The notes under the pieces were generated by a model. It was not told where the DNA came from. It made no database searches and worked only from the letters and a program-made list of their open reading frames with translations. Of a stretch of 64,000 nt of DNA, positions 36,811 to 47,097 are shown piece after piece (position 1 is the first letter of the stretch; each line of letters begins with the position of its first letter). The position numbers were made by a program, and so were the translations under genes. Source of the stretch: Paenibacillus sp. CF384 (lineage in GTDB: Bacteria > Bacillota > Bacilli > Paenibacillales > Paenibacillaceae); contig NZ_FNNV01000001.1 in assembly GCF_900106745.1 (NCBI RefSeq), positions 930,001-994,000 on the forward strand, written 5' to 3'.

Positions 36811-38184
36811 TTAGAACGGGAATTTCATTCCTTTAGGAAGCATCCCTTTAAGACCCTTCATTCCGCCTTTAGGTCCTTTAGGACCCATCATCGACGAGAA
36901 CTGCTTCATCATTTTCTTCATATCGTCGAACTGCTTGATGAGTCGGTTTACTTCCGCAATGGAAGTTCCGCTGCCTGTTGCAATCCGTTTACGTCTGCTG
37001 TGATTGAGAATTTCGGGCTTCTGCTTCTCGGCCTTCGTCATCGATTTCACGATCGCTTCGACACGTCCGATTTGCTTCTCATCCACCTTGAGGTTCTTCA
37101 TATCCTTCATTTTGCCCATACCAGGCATCATGTCAAGCAATTGATCCAGCGGTCCGAGCTTGCGAACTTGTTCCATTTGGTCAAGGAAATCCTCAAAGGT
37201 GAATTCCGCTGTACGCATTTTGCGTTCCATCTCGGCCGCTTTCTCAGCGTCGATCGTAGAATGTGCTTTCTCGATCAGGGACAGCATATCGCCCATGCCG
37301 AGAATACGCGAAGCCATACGTTCCGGATGGAACGGCTCAAGCGGCTCAATCTTCTCGCCGGTTGCCGCGAATTTAATCGGGCAGCCTGTAACGGCTTTGA
37401 CGGACAATGCGGCACCACCGCGCGTATCGCCGTCGAGCTTCGTCAGGATGACACCTGTCAGTTCAAGCTGGCTGTGGAAGCTTTGCGCTACGTTAACCGC
37501 TTCTTGACCTGTCATCGCATCTACGACAAGCAGTACTTCATCCGGCTTAGTTACATCATGGATTTGGCGAATCTCTCCCATGAGTGCCTCATCGATATGA
37601 AGTCGACCGGCTGTATCCACGATTACGTAATCATGACCGTTATCTTTGGCAAATTGCAGACCTGCACGAGCAATCTCAACCGGCGATGTTTGATCTCCAA
37701 GCGTGAAGACCGGAACACCGATTTGCTCACCTAATACTTGCAGCTGCTTGATGGCAGCGGGGCGATAAATATCGCCTGCAATCATTAGCGGCTTATGCTT
37801 GTCCTTGAGTAGAAGCTTCGCAAGCTTCGCAGTGGACGTTGTCTTACCAGCACCCTGCAAACCCGCCATTAGAATGACTGTCGGCGGCTTATTAGACTTC
37901 GCTAGCTTGGACTGCGTACCGCCCATAAGCTCGGTTAGTTCTTTATTTACGATGTCGACGACGACCATGCCGGGCGTGAAGCTCTTCATGACATCAAGTC
38001 CGACAGCCCGTTCCTTCACCTTTGCGATGAAATCCTTGACGACTTTGAAGTTAACGTCGGCTTCCAGAAGCGCCAATCGTACTTCACGCATCGCTTCGTT
38101 AACATCATCCTCAGACACTTTGCCTTTGCCGCGCAGTTTGCCGAATACATTCTGCAGTCTGCTGGACAACCCTTCAAATGCCAT
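36811..38184 (-). CDS. ffh: Ffh, signal recognition particle protein
   Basis: From ATG 38184 (AGGAGGTG, 7-base spacing) the product has 457 residues: N domain (about 1-85), GTPase G domain with GLQGAGKTTSTAKLA and DTAGRLHID, and a Met-rich M domain ending in repeats of Met, Lys and Gly (KGPKGGMKGLKGMLPKGM). It binds signal sequences with SRP RNA and docks on FtsY. It follows ylxM by 22 bases. Confidence 0.97.
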   Translation of the reverse strand: MAFEGLSSRLQNVFGKLRGKGKVSEDDVNEAMREVRLALLEADVNFKVVKDFIAKVKERAVGLDVMKSFTPGMVVVDIVNKELTELMGGTQSKLAKSNKPPTVILMAGLQGAGKTTSTAKLAKLLLKDKHKPLMIAGDIYRPAAIKQLQVLGEQIGVPVFTLGDQTSPVEIARAGLQFAKDNGHDYVIVDTAGRLHIDEALMGEIRQIHDVTKPDEVLLVVDAMTGQEAVNVAQSFHSQLELTGVILTKLDGDTRGGAALSVKAVTGCPIKFAATGEKIEPLEPFHPERMASRILGMGDMLSLIEKAHSTIDAEKAAEMERKMRTAEFTFEDFLDQMEQVRKLGPLDQLLDMMPGMGKMKDMKNLKVDEKQIGRVEAIVKSMTKAEKQKPEILNHSRRKRIATGSGTSIAEVNRLIKQFDDMKKMMKQFSSMMGPKGPKGGMKGLKGMLPKGMKFPF

Positions 38185-38206
38185 GATCGTCACCTCCTAG
38201 TCGCTG

Positions 38207-38620
38207 CTATGTAACACCTTGTATATGAGCACGAAAGCTCTGGGTGAGCTTGTGCAGTTCCATACTTAATTCCTTCTGCGTCACGACCTGCTCCACAAGC
38301 TCTTCGAGCTGGGCGAGCATGCGCGCTGTCGCTTCATGCTTGGCAAGCAGTTGAAGCTTGCCTTCATAACTCTCCAGTACCGTCTCTGCACGTTTAACAT
38401 GCTCATAAACGGCCTGTCTGCTAATATCGAACTCAGCTGCAATTTCGCCAAGTGAATAATCGTCATGAAAATAATATTTCAGAAAGGTTTGCTGTTTCTC
38501 CGTAAGCAGCTTCTCGTAGAAGTCAAACAACATATTAATTCGGTTTGTCTTCGCCAATGCATCTGCTTCCGGAAGATGAGTTTTCTTCACCGAGGCGTCA
38601 GCTTCATGGACCGTCTTCAT
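38207..38620 (-). CDS. ylxM: YlxM, putative SRP-associated DNA/RNA-binding protein
   Basis: From ATG 38620 the product has 137 residues. It contains a sigma-70 region 4-like helix-turn-helix (DYSLGEIAAEFDISRQAVYE, about 70-89) and a C-terminal coiled coil. The YlxM/p13 family stimulates SRP GTPases in streptococci. It starts a unit with ffh and has its own promoter. An in-frame GTG three codons upstream overlaps the AAAGGAG site and is not preferred. Confidence 0.93.
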   Translation of the reverse strand: MKTVHEADASVKKTHLPEADALAKTNRINMLFDFYEKLLTEKQQTFLKYYFHDDYSLGEIAAEFDISRQAVYEHVKRAETVLESYEGKLQLLAKHEATARMLAQLEELVEQVVTQKELSMELHKLTQSFRAHIQGVT

Positions 38621-38675
38621 GCCAGCCACTCCTTTGCGTCAAGGCAAATACCTTTACATCAATTCCACGACGTTT

Positions 38676-38705
38676 ATCATAGCTCAGCGGCCTATAGACT
38701 GTCAA
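38676..38705 (-). promoter_or_regulatory. Sigma-A promoter of ylxM-ffh
   Basis: Minus-strand TTGACA (38705-38700), 18 bases, TATGAT (38681-38676), in the 141-base gap between ftsY and ylxM. Also in this gap, a 9-bp inverted repeat GGCTGAAAG / CTTTCAGCC with a long loop overlaps the end of ftsY but has no T-run. Confidence 0.75.
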
Positions 38706-38761
38706 GTATATTTACTTGTCACTAGGGCTGAAAGATGGAGATCGTCGCTTATCACCAGCTT

Positions 38762-39760
38762 TCAGCCTTCCTCAGTCTCTTCTTCGGTGCTTTGCAGAAG
38801 GCCTCCGAACAACGCATGAACGAACTGCTCGGAGTCAAACTCCTGCAAATCATCCATCTTCTCGCCAAGTCCGACGAGCTTCACCGGAAGATCGAGCTCA
38901 TTACGGATGGCAATGACGATACCGCCTTTCGCCGTCCCGTCGAGCTTCGTCAGCACAAGACCGGTAACGCCGCTCTTCTCGCCGAACAGCTTCGCTTGAC
39001 TGAGTGCGTTCTGACCGGTTGTCGCATCGAGCACCAGCAGTACTTCATGAGGCGCAGTTGGCACTTCACGCTGAATGACACGGAAAATTTTGTTCAGCTC
39101 TTCCATCAGGTTGTGCTTATTCTGCAGTCGGCCCGCCGTATCGCAAAGCAGGACATCTACTCCACGCTGCTTGGCCGCGTGGACGGCATCATACATAACT
39201 GCCGCAGGATCCGCGCCGGACTCTTGCTTAATCACATCGACGCCTACGCGTTTGCCCCAAACCTCAAGCTGCTCAATCGCGCCGGCACGGAAAGTATCTC
39301 CTGCTGCAAGCAATACGCTCTTGCCTTCGCTCTTGAACTTATGGGCCAGCTTGCCGATCGTTGTCGTCTTACCGACACCGTTCACGCCGACGAACAAAAT
39401 AACAGTCATCCCTTGATCAGCCATACGCAGCTCTGCTTTCGCATTGCCTTTAAGCAATTCCACCAGCTTCTCCGAGAGGACAGGCTGCAAGTCGGCTGCA
39501 TTTTCGATCTTGCGTTTCTTCACTTCGGCACGCAAATCATCGATTAGCTGCATAACCGTATTCACGCCAACGTCGGCGCCGATCAGAATTTCTTCAAGCT
39601 CTTCGTAGAAAGCTTCATCGATTTTTTTGCGACGCGTGATCAGCTCTTCGATTTTGCCAACGAACGCCGTTCTGGTCTTCGTCAGCCCTTCTTTGAACTT
39701 GGATGTTACCGCTTCGGTTTTCTGGGCAATGCTTTCTTTCAAACGTTTAAAGAAGCTCAT
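38762..39760 (-). CDS. ftsY: FtsY, signal recognition particle receptor
   Basis: From ATG 39760 (GGAGG, 8-base spacing) the product has 332 residues. The short N-terminal region MSFFKRLKESIAQKTE is followed by the NG domain with GVNGVGKTTTIGKLA, DTAGRLQNK and TKLDGTAKGG. It lacks the long acidic A domain of E. coli FtsY, as usual in Firmicutes. It receives SRP-ribosome complexes at the membrane. It follows smc, the conserved order. Confidence 0.96.
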   Translation of the reverse strand: MSFFKRLKESIAQKTEAVTSKFKEGLTKTRTAFVGKIEELITRRKKIDEAFYEELEEILIGADVGVNTVMQLIDDLRAEVKKRKIENAADLQPVLSEKLVELLKGNAKAELRMADQGMTVILFVGVNGVGKTTTIGKLAHKFKSEGKSVLLAAGDTFRAGAIEQLEVWGKRVGVDVIKQESGADPAAVMYDAVHAAKQRGVDVLLCDTAGRLQNKHNLMEELNKIFRVIQREVPTAPHEVLLVLDATTGQNALSQAKLFGEKSGVTGLVLTKLDGTAKGGIVIAIRNELDLPVKLVGLGEKMDDLQEFDSEQFVHALFGGLLQSTEEETEEG

Positions 39761-39786
39761 GTTACAGTCCTCCATCCTTTACTTGC

Positions 39787-39827
39787 AAAAGCCGGGCTGT
39801 GACGCAGGGTGCGCCAAGCTCCGGCTT
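39787..39827 (-). terminator. Weak terminator-like hairpin between smc and ftsY
   Basis: On the minus strand AAGCCGG pairs with CCGGCTT across a 25-base loop and is followed by TTGCAAG (TTTTGC in all). It may reduce read-through from smc into ftsY. Confidence 0.45.
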
Positions 39828-39863
39828 CTCATAGTACGTGTGTATTCGTGATTTTGATTCTTT

Positions 39864-42800
39864 TTATGCCGAGTATGCTTCGTCTTCGTCCTCGAGTCGT
39901 ACCGATACCAGCTTCGAAACGCCGCCTTCTTCCATCGTAACCCCGTAAAGAACATCTGCTTCTTCCATTGTTCCTTTGCGGTGAGTAACGACGATAAATT
40001 GCGTCAATTCCGAGAACTCGCGCAAGTATTGCGCAAAGCGAGCAACGTTGGCTTCATCAAGTGCCGCTTCAACCTCATCGAGTACGCAGAACGGAACCGG
40101 CTTCACTTGCAGAATTGCAAACAGCAAGGCAATCGCGGTTAAAGCACGTTCACCACCGGAGAGGAGCTGCAAATTTTGCAGCTTCTTACCGGGAGGTTGA
40201 GCAACGATATCGATACCGCTGTCAAGAACCCGCTCCGGATCAACCATGATTAGATCCGCGCGTCCGCCGCCGAACAGCTTCGAGAAGACGACCACGAAAT
40301 GGCCGCGAATCGCTTCGAATGTCGTACGGAATCGTTTGCTCATCTCTTCATCCATCTCGCGTATAACTTGATACAGCGTTGTCTTGGCTTCGATAAGGTC
40401 ATTCTTCTGATCGTCCAGGAAGGTGTACCGTTCTTTGACACGCTCGTATTCATCGATCGCACCAAGGCTGACTTCGCCTAAGCTTGAAATACGACGCTTG
40501 AGATCACGCACCTCATTCTGTGCAGCCTGCACGTCCTCCGGCACAGGGTAGCGTTCCTTCGCAAGCTCATAGCTGAGCTCATATTCCTCACTCAGCTTGC
40601 GAAGCAGGTTGTCCAGCTCCACATCGAGTCGATTCGCGGCAATTTCGATCTGCCGCAATTGATCCTCAATGCTGCGAAGCTGTGCACGCTGCTCCTTCGT
40701 CTCACTCTCGCCTTGCTCCAAATCACGAGTCAGCTCTGCACGCTGTGCACGCTTAAGATCCGTCTGCTCGGAGCAGCCGTCCTTCTTCAGCTTCAGTGCG
40801 TTTAGCTGCTCGACCTGCTTCACACTCTCGGTTAGATGCTGCTCGGCTTCTTCCTCTTGGCGCTGCAGCATTTCACGCAGCCCGGCAAGCTCCTGCTTCG
40901 CACGACCGATATCCGATCGAACGCGAGTAGCTTGATCCTCGAATGACATTTTCTCCTGATCCGTCTTCGCGAGCGCGATCTTCAGATCCGTCAATTGATC
41001 CTGCAGCTGTTCCTTCGCCGATTCACCGGCTTTCCTGCGATCCTCCGCGGATCGGATCTCTTCCTGCAAGCGAGCCTCTTCCTTGGTCAGCACTTCAAGG
41101 CGGGTCTCCGCGTCCTGCGCGGATTGGCTAATCTGCTGTTTCTCGGACTTGTGACCGGCGCTGTCCGCTTGGAACAGCTGCGCTTGCTCATCCAAGTGAC
41201 GCTTCTCGTTATCCAGCTGCTGAAGCTCTGCACGGATGTGCTGCTCCTCAATGCGCTGCTTCTCGCCTTGCTCCCGCAGATCATCTACATTCTGATTGCG
41301 GATGGATTGCTCCTTGCGCAAGTCGCTGATCTTGTCGCGAAGATTAACGAGCTGCCCGTCCGTTGAACGAATCTCTTGGTCCAATTGTTCGATTTGGCGC
41401 TGTCTTCCCAGCAGGTTGGCGCCTTTCTTCTGGATGCTTCCCCCGGTCATGGATCCGCCGGCATTGACGACATCGCCTTCGAGCGTTACGACGCGGAACC
41501 GATATTGGCATTTCGCCGCAATTCGGTTGGCATGCTCCAACGTTTCGGAGACCAGTACGTTGCCGAGCAGACTCTCGGCGATATGCGCATATTTCGCATC
41601 ACAGGAGATCAGCTCTGCCGCTACGCCTACGAAACCGTCCATTCCCGAGATCGTGCGTTTATCATGCTCCGGAATATGACGTCCGCGAATGACATCCAGC
41701 GGGAGGAACGTTGCACGTCCAAGCTGTCGCTGCTTCAGGAAAGCAATCGCTGCGCGCGCGCTGCGTTCATCGTTCATGACAACATGCTGGAGCGCTCCGC
41801 CGAGTGCAGTCTCAATGGCAAGTTCCACTTTCTCAGGAACGCGAATCAGCTCCGCTACAGCACCATGTACGCCTTCCACGCCGCCGCTTGTGCGACGAGA
41901 TGCTTTCAGGATTTCTTTGACGCCTTGCATGAAGCCGTCCAAATCATCCTGCATTTCCTTCATCGTATCGCGCCTTGAGGTGAGCGCCTCCAGCTTCTGC
42001 TCCCATTTGCGCACAGCAGACTGGGCTTCTTCAAGCAGCTTCTGTCCGTTCTGGAGATGCTCCGCTTCGGTAATGTAGCGATTCCGGACTTTATTAATCT
42101 CAGCAAGTGTAGCTTCGAGTCGTTGCTTAAGCTCCATTCGTCTGGCACTTACGCGCTCATGCTGCTCCTGCCACTTGGAATGCTCGTCGCCCAGCCGCTC
42201 CATTCTGCGCTGCAGCGCTTCTTCTTGCTGGAGAGCGTAACGAATCTCGTTGCGCAGCTGCGCCATCGTGCTCAGCACATCCAAGAGCTCGCCTTTGAGT
42301 GATTCTTCGGCATCGCCCGAAGCGGAAGCCGACGTACCAAGAAGCTGCGCCTCTTCTTCCGCAAGCTTGAAGCGAATCGAATTCAACTCATTCTCCAATG
42401 ACGCTGCTTTGCCGCGGAACTCCGCTTCTTCCTTCGTCAATGCACCGATCCGTTCGTTTTGCGTCGCAATCGTTGCTTCCAGCTGCGTGCGATTCTGCTC
42501 CAGGTTCCGTTTGCGCTCTTTGAGTACCTCGCCGTAGCCTTCGCATTTCTCATACTCTTCGCTGTATTGCAGCATCGATTCATGCAAACGATCTAGCGCT
42601 TCCTCCAGTTCGCGAAGCTTGAACCGATCTTTCTCAAGCACCGCATCATGCTTGCTTACTACGGTTGATAAGGACAATTGTTCTTCTTGCAGCTTGCTCA
42701 TGCGCGCATTGGAATCGCTCCATGAATGATGAACGGTTTCAATGTTATGTACATACATCGAAATTTCGGTCTGCTTCAGCTGTTCCCGCAGCAGCTTGAA

Positions 42801-43442
42801 TTGTTTGGCTTTCTCGGATTGCACGCGCAGCGGCTCAACTTGATCCTCCAGCTCCGTGACCAAATCGTGGATCCGAAGCAGATTGGTTTCTGTTTCCTCC
42901 AGCTTCTTCTGGGCCTCGCGTTTGCGTGATTTATATTTGACGATTCCGGAAGCTTCCTCGAAGATTCCGCGTCGATCCTCGGAGCGCGTACTTAGAATTT
43001 CTTCAATACGGCCCTGTCCGATAATGGAATAGGCTTCTTTACCTATCCCTGTATCCATAAACAATTCTGTTATATCTTTCAGTCGGCATGACTGCTTGTT
43101 GATCAAATATTCGCTGTCACCGCTGCGATGCACACGGCGCGTGACCGTTACTTCGTTAAAATCAAGCGGAAGCGCGTTATCGGAATTATCCAACGTGAGC
43201 GATACTTCGCCGAAATTGACCGCTTTACGCGCATCGCTTCCCGCGAAAATAATGTCTTCCATCTTGCCGCCACGAAGACTCTTCGCGCTTTGTTCCCCTA
43301 ATACCCAGCGAATGCTATCGCTGATATTGCTCTTACCGCTGCCGTTGGGGCCAACGACCGCCGTGATACCGCGGACGAATTCCAATTCCGTCTTGTCGGC
43401 AAACGACTTAAAGCCTGCTAATTCTATCCTTTTCAGGAACAT
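39864..43442 (-). CDS. smc: SMC, chromosome condensation and segregation ATPase
   Basis: The 1192-residue protein has Walker A GPNGSGKSN (31-39) at the N-terminus, two long coiled coils (about 165-500 and 670-1020) flanking the hinge (about 510-660, including the Gly-rich VVNAGGSMTGGS), and at the C-terminus the ABC signature LLSGGERAL and Walker B VLDEVEAALDEAN. The length is normal. It acts with ScpA and ScpB. It lies between rnc and ftsY and has a probable promoter of its own. Confidence 0.98.
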   Translation of the reverse strand: MFLKRIELAGFKSFADKTELEFVRGITAVVGPNGSGKSNISDSIRWVLGEQSAKSLRGGKMEDIIFAGSDARKAVNFGEVSLTLDNSDNALPLDFNEVTVTRRVHRSGDSEYLINKQSCRLKDITELFMDTGIGKEAYSIIGQGRIEEILSTRSEDRRGIFEEASGIVKYKSRKREAQKKLEETETNLLRIHDLVTELEDQVEPLRVQSEKAKQFKLLREQLKQTEISMYVHNIETVHHSWSDSNARMSKLQEEQLSLSTVVSKHDAVLEKDRFKLRELEEALDRLHESMLQYSEEYEKCEGYGEVLKERKRNLEQNRTQLEATIATQNERIGALTKEEAEFRGKAASLENELNSIRFKLAEEEAQLLGTSASASGDAEESLKGELLDVLSTMAQLRNEIRYALQQEEALQRRMERLGDEHSKWQEQHERVSARRMELKQRLEATLAEINKVRNRYITEAEHLQNGQKLLEEAQSAVRKWEQKLEALTSRRDTMKEMQDDLDGFMQGVKEILKASRRTSGGVEGVHGAVAELIRVPEKVELAIETALGGALQHVVMNDERSARAAIAFLKQRQLGRATFLPLDVIRGRHIPEHDKRTISGMDGFVGVAAELISCDAKYAHIAESLLGNVLVSETLEHANRIAAKCQYRFRVVTLEGDVVNAGGSMTGGSIQKKGANLLGRQRQIEQLDQEIRSTDGQLVNLRDKISDLRKEQSIRNQNVDDLREQGEKQRIEEQHIRAELQQLDNEKRHLDEQAQLFQADSAGHKSEKQQISQSAQDAETRLEVLTKEEARLQEEIRSAEDRRKAGESAKEQLQDQLTDLKIALAKTDQEKMSFEDQATRVRSDIGRAKQELAGLREMLQRQEEEAEQHLTESVKQVEQLNALKLKKDGCSEQTDLKRAQRAELTRDLEQGESETKEQRAQLRSIEDQLRQIEIAANRLDVELDNLLRKLSEEYELSYELAKERYPVPEDVQAAQNEVRDLKRRISSLGEVSLGAIDEYERVKERYTFLDDQKNDLIEAKTTLYQVIREMDEEMSKRFRTTFEAIRGHFVVVFSKLFGGGRADLIMVDPERVLDSGIDIVAQPPGKKLQNLQLLSGGERALTAIALLFAILQVKPVPFCVLDEVEAALDEANVARFAQYLREFSELTQFIVVTHRKGTMEEADVLYGVTMEEGGVSKLVSVRLEDEDEAYSA

Positions 43443-43465
43443 CGCTTACCTTCACCTCAACGATT

Positions 43466-43494
43466 ATTGTACCATAACTGTCCCAAAAGGTCAG
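43466..43494 (-). promoter_or_regulatory. Sigma-A promoter of smc
   Basis: Minus-strand CTGACC (43494-43489), 17 bases, TACAAT (43471-43466) with TGG before it, an extended -10. It lies about 25 bases before the smc start. Confidence 0.55.
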
Positions 43495-43599
43495 GTCGAA
43501 AAACGTCGAAAAATGCCCGAAATCCGCAGTTCGCATGCCTTAAGCATCTGTTAAAGGAAGGCGTTTCCAAGTCCTGCATCCACCTCGCCCTGTAAATGC

Positions 43600-43630
43600 A
43601 AAAAATCCCGGTTACCAGTGGCGACCAGAA
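43600..43630 (-). terminator. Terminator after rnc
   Basis: On the minus strand TTCTGGT pairs with ACCGGGA (two G-U pairs) over an 11-base loop, followed by TTTTTTGC. It lies 18 bases after the rnc stop and, with the smc promoter, separates the fab-rnc transcript from smc-ftsY. Confidence 0.65.
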
Positions 43631-43648
43631 TTTTGTTTCACATCGATG

Positions 43649-44338
43649 CTATGCCAACTTACGCCATGCTTCTGCGGCTGCCTGCTGCTCGGCTTCCTTC
43701 TTCGTTCGGCCTGAACCGGAGCCATAGCTGGTATCTCCGATAAAGACTTCCACAATGAACTCTCGATCATGCGCCGGACCGCGTTCTTCTACTATGCGAT
43801 ATTCGATCGTGCCCATTCCGGCGTGCTGTGCTTTCTCTTGCAGGTTCGATTTAAAATCCTTCACCAGCAAGCCGCCGTCGCTATCGATATGCGGAAACAT
43901 ATGCGCAGTCAGAAACGCACGAACCGCATCCAAGCCCTGATCCAAGTAAATGGCACCTACAAATGCTTCGAATAAATCCGCAAGCAGTGCAGGACGTTGT
44001 CGTCCGCCCAGCTGTTCCTCACCGCGTCCTAGAAGAACATGGGAGCCTAAATCCAGCAGATCCGCAAACCGTGCAAGCGAAGGTTCACAAACGATCGAAG
44101 CGCGCATGCGAGTCAACTGACCTTCCGGCCGTTCCGGAAATGTCTTGTACAGAAACTCGGAAACAGTTAACTGTAGAATCGCATCGCCGAGAAACTCCAG
44201 CCGTTCATTGTGCTCCATTGCGGTTTGGCGATGTTCGTTCACATAAGAGGTATGTGTAAATGCCTGTCTAAGAAGTCGGATGGTACGAAAATGGAGCTGC
44301 AGACGCTGCTGCAGCTCATCAAACTTATCATGCTTCAT
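43649..44338 (-). CDS. rnc: Rnc, ribonuclease III
   Basis: The 229-residue protein has the RNase III signature [15 protein letters not shown] (about 43-57), the second acidic site [14 protein letters not shown], and a C-terminal double-stranded RNA-binding domain ending [19 protein letters not shown]. It processes rRNA and SRP RNA. Its start lies 11 bases inside the end of fabF. Confidence 0.97.
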   Translation of the reverse strand: MKHDKFDELQQRLQLHFRTIRLLRQAFTHTSYVNEHRQTAMEHNERLEFLGDAILQLTVSEFLYKTFPERPEGQLTRMRASIVCEPSLARFADLLDLGSHVLLGRGEEQLGGRQRPALLADLFEAFVGAIYLDQGLDAVRAFLTAHMFPHIDSDGGLLVKDFKSNLQEKAQHAGMGTIEYRIVEERGPAHDREFIVEVFIGDTSYGSGSGRTKKEAEQQAAAEAWRKLA

Positions 44339-45569
44339 ATTTTCTCATCACGATCGTTGCGTTATGACCGCCGAATCCGAAGGAATTGGACAATGCATAA
44401 GTGAGATCGGCTTTACGCGGAGTGTTCGGCACGTAATCGAGATCGCATTCCGGATCTTGATTCTCCAGGTTGATCGTCGGCGGAATAACGCCATTCTGCA
44501 GGGAAAGACCGAGAATAACGGCTTCCACACCGCCGGCAGCGCCAAGCAAGTGACCGGTCATCGACTTCGTTGAGCTTACAGCCAGCTTGTAGGCATGCTC
44601 ACCGAATGTTTTCTTAATGGCCGTTGTCTCGGACTTGTCACCAACCGGAGTCGATGTACCGTGTGCATTAATGTAATCGATTTGGGACGGTTCGATTCCG
44701 CCGTCGCGAAGAGCTTTCACCATACAACGAGCAGCGCCATCCGGATCCGGCTCTGTCATATGATAAGCGTCGCCGCTCATGCCATAACCGACGATCTCCG
44801 CATAAATGCGAGCGCCGCGTTTCTGTGCATGTTCCAGCGATTCCAGAATCAATACGCCTGAGCCTTCGCCCATAACGAATCCGTCGCGGTCCACATCGAA
44901 AGGACGGGAAGCCTTAGTCGGCTCATCGTTTCTTGTCGACATTGCACGCAAGGAACAGAATCCAGCCATACCTGTCGGTCTGATCGTCGCTTCTGCGCCG
45001 CCGCAAATCATGACATCGGCGTCACCGCGCTGGATCATTTTGTAGGAATCACCAATGGAATGCGTTCCTGTTGCACAAGCTGTAACCGCTGTGCTGTTCG
45101 GACCTTTGGCACCGGTATTCATCGAAACTTGGCCGGAAGCCATGTTCGCAATCATCATCGGAATAAAGAATGGGCTAACGCGCTTCGGACCTTTTTCCAG
45201 CAAAATGTTATGCTGGTCCTCCCAAGTGCCCAGACCGCCGATACCCGAGCCGATCATAACGCCAACGCGCTCTGCATCGACTTCTTCGCCGATTTTGAGT
45301 GCGGCATCCTTAACAGCCAGTGTGCTCGCAACAACTGCGAATTGCACGAAACGGTCCATACGACGCGCTTCTTTCTTATCGATCTGATAATCTTCCGGGT
45401 TAAAGTTCTTGATTTCTGCGGCAATTCGAGTCGGATACTCAGAAACGTCGAAAGCTTCCACTAACGAGACGCCTGATTTCCCTTCCATTAAATTACCCCA
45501 AAACGTATTCAAATCGGAACCGAGCGAAGTCATAACCCCCATGCCCGTAACGACTACTCTCTGTTTCAT
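44328..45569 (-). CDS. fabF: FabF, beta-ketoacyl-ACP synthase II
   Basis: The 413-residue protein has the nucleophile C165 (VTACATGTH) and the two catalytic histidines in [13 protein letters not shown] and [13 protein letters not shown]. It extends acyl chains from malonyl-ACP. It follows acpP in the operon and overlaps rnc by 11 bases. In B. subtilis fabF lies elsewhere with fabHA; its place here makes the operon more complete. Confidence 0.97.
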   Translation of the reverse strand: MKQRVVVTGMGVMTSLGSDLNTFWGNLMEGKSGVSLVEAFDVSEYPTRIAAEIKNFNPEDYQIDKKEARRMDRFVQFAVVASTLAVKDAALKIGEEVDAERVGVMIGSGIGGLGTWEDQHNILLEKGPKRVSPFFIPMMIANMASGQVSMNTGAKGPNSTAVTACATGTHSIGDSYKMIQRGDADVMICGGAEATIRPTGMAGFCSLRAMSTRNDEPTKASRPFDVDRDGFVMGEGSGVLILESLEHAQKRGARIYAEIVGYGMSGDAYHMTEPDPDGAARCMVKALRDGGIEPSQIDYINAHGTSTPVGDKSETTAIKKTFGEHAYKLAVSSTKSMTGHLLGAAGGVEAVILGLSLQNGVIPPTINLENQDPECDLDYVPNTPRKADLTYALSNSFGFGGHNATIVMRKYEA

Positions 45570-45671
45570 ACCTATTCACCTCTGATGGGAAACCCAATTG
45601 GTTAATCTATCTATAAAAACGCTAATGCGCTTACAGCAGTTATTATGGTAAAGCACAAGAATATGGAGAGA

Positions 45672-45695
45672 AGTCCCGCCTATAACAACGGGACT
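45672..45695 (-). other. Hairpin between acpP and fabF
   Basis: AGTCCCG and CGGGACT form a 7-bp stem with a 10-base loop, 12 bases after the acpP stop. Only TTCTCTCC follows on the minus strand, so it is a poor terminator. It may stabilise the 3-prime end of the very abundant acpP message or partly stop transcription before fabF. Confidence 0.55.
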
Positions 45696-45706
45696 AATCA
45701 TTTGTA

Positions 45707-45943
45707 TTACTTAGCTAGGGAAGCTATGTAGTTCACTACTTCTCCCACACTGGTAATTTTCTCTGCATCTTCATCAGAGATTTCCATATCGAATTCATCT
45801 TCCAGCTCCATGACAAGTTCAACGACATCAAGAGAGTCAGCTCCAAGATCTTCTTTGAAAGAAGCCTCAAGAGACACCTCCGACTCGTCAACGCCAAGGC
45901 GGTCGACAACGATGCGCTTCACACGATCAAATACATCGGACAT
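45707..45943 (-). CDS. acpP: AcpP, acyl carrier protein
   Basis: From ATG 45943 (GGAGGTG, 6-base spacing) the product has 78 residues. The phosphopantetheine serine is S37 in [13 protein letters not shown], and the protein is strongly acidic. It carries all fatty-acid intermediates. An upstream extension to 46003 passes through the ribosome-binding site and is rejected. A TATAAT sits at 45970-45965, possibly an acpP-proximal promoter with a very short leader, but no -35 is clear. Confidence 0.97.
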   Translation of the reverse strand: MSDVFDRVKRIVVDRLGVDESEVSLEASFKEDLGADSLDVVELVMELEDEFDMEISDEDAEKITSVGEVVNYIASLAK

Positions 45944-46038
45944 CCGGTTCACCTCCTCCATGGTATTATACGAGAATTGCGGACAAAATGCCATACCGAC
46001 CATGTCCCAGCGGCGTCCCTGCGGACTTTCCGCCTAGA

Positions 46039-46788
46039 TTACATGTACATGCCGCCATCCACGTGAATCGTTTGTCCGGTCATGTATCCCGCCGCGTTCG
46101 AAGCAAGGAAACGAACTGCAGCAGCAATATCCTGCGGGTCGCCGAGCCTTGCAAGCGGGATGTCCGCAGCAAGCTTCTCACGCATTTCTTGCGGCAATTT
46201 GTCTGTCATATCGGTTTGAATAAAGCCCGGTGCGACACAGTTCACTGTGATTCCACGGGAAGCCAGCTCGCGAGCTGACGCTTTCGTGAGTCCGATGACG
46301 CCTGCTTTCGCAGCCACATAGTTAGCCTGCCCCGGATTGCCCAGAACACCTACTACGGACGATATATTGATGATGCGTCCGGAACGCTGCTTCATCATTT
46401 GTCGAGTGACCGCTTTAATGCCATTGAATACGCCTTTGAGGTTCGTTTCGATGACTTGGTCGAACTCTTCTTCCTTCATCCGCATGATGAGGTTGTCGCG
46501 CGTAATACCCGCATTATTCACCAAAATATCGATGCTGCCGAACGTTTCCACGACTTGCTTGACCATGCCGTCGAACTCATCGGTCTTGCCTACGTTAGCT
46601 TTCAGCACCAGCGTGCGGCGGCCGAGCGCTTGGATTGTTTCCGCTGTTTCTGCTGCTGCCGCTTCACTACCTGAATAGTTGATTGCCACGTCTGCACCGG
46701 CTTCTGCCAATGCGATTGCGATGGATCGGCCGATTCCGCGGGATGCTCCTGTTACTAATGCGATTTTGCCAGAGAGATCTGCAAACAT
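46039..46788 (-). CDS. fabG: FabG, 3-oxoacyl-ACP reductase
   Basis: The 249-residue short-chain dehydrogenase has the NADPH motif TGASRGIG (13-20), NNAG (91-94) and the catalytic S144, Y157 and K161 (NYVAAKAG). It reduces 3-oxoacyl-ACP. An AGGAGGT site precedes the ATG. It lies between acpP and fabD but is separated from fabD by an unusually long 469-base spacer. Confidence 0.97.
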   Translation of the reverse strand: MFADLSGKIALVTGASRGIGRSIAIALAEAGADVAINYSGSEAAAAETAETIQALGRRTLVLKANVGKTDEFDGMVKQVVETFGSIDILVNNAGITRDNLIMRMKEEEFDQVIETNLKGVFNGIKAVTRQMMKQRSGRIINISSVVGVLGNPGQANYVAAKAGVIGLTKASARELASRGITVNCVAPGFIQTDMTDKLPQEMREKLAADIPLARLGDPQDIAAAVRFLASNAAGYMTGQTIHVDGGMYM

Positions 46789-46918
46789 TGAGAACTTACC
46801 TCCTATCCTTTAATTACCCCCTAAATCCCCCTATATAGGGGGACCCCAAGGGTCTCCGACCCTCTGGACACCCGGAAGGTATAACGTTGGAGTTGCAGAG
46901 AATCGCTCGCGTGTGTTG

Positions 46919-46973
46919 TACGTGCGGGTCCTCGCTTTCGTCCCTTGTGCGGGACACGCTTTACCTTTTGTGC
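46919..46973. repeat. Direct repeat unit 1 of the fab spacer
   Basis: The unit reads TACGTGC, five variable bases, CTCGCTTTCGTCCC, a short loop, CGGGACACGCTTTACCTTT and GTGC. Its centre is a GTCCC/GGGAC palindrome. The second copy is at 47045-47097. Confidence 0.8.
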
Positions 46974-47044
46974 CGTTTAGCTACCTGTTGTCCCTTGCGG
47001 GACACTTGGTAACGTGGACTGCTCCAGAGACGCGCCGGTGGGGG

Positions 47045-47097
47045 TACGTGCTTATGCTCGCTTTCGTCCCATTCGGGACACGCTTTACCTTTGGTGC
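47045..47097. repeat. Direct repeat unit 2 of the fab spacer
   Basis: This copy matches unit 1 outside the five variable bases and the palindrome loop, which here is shorter (ATT against TTGTG). A third, partial copy of the central palindrome is at 46990-47003. Confidence 0.8.
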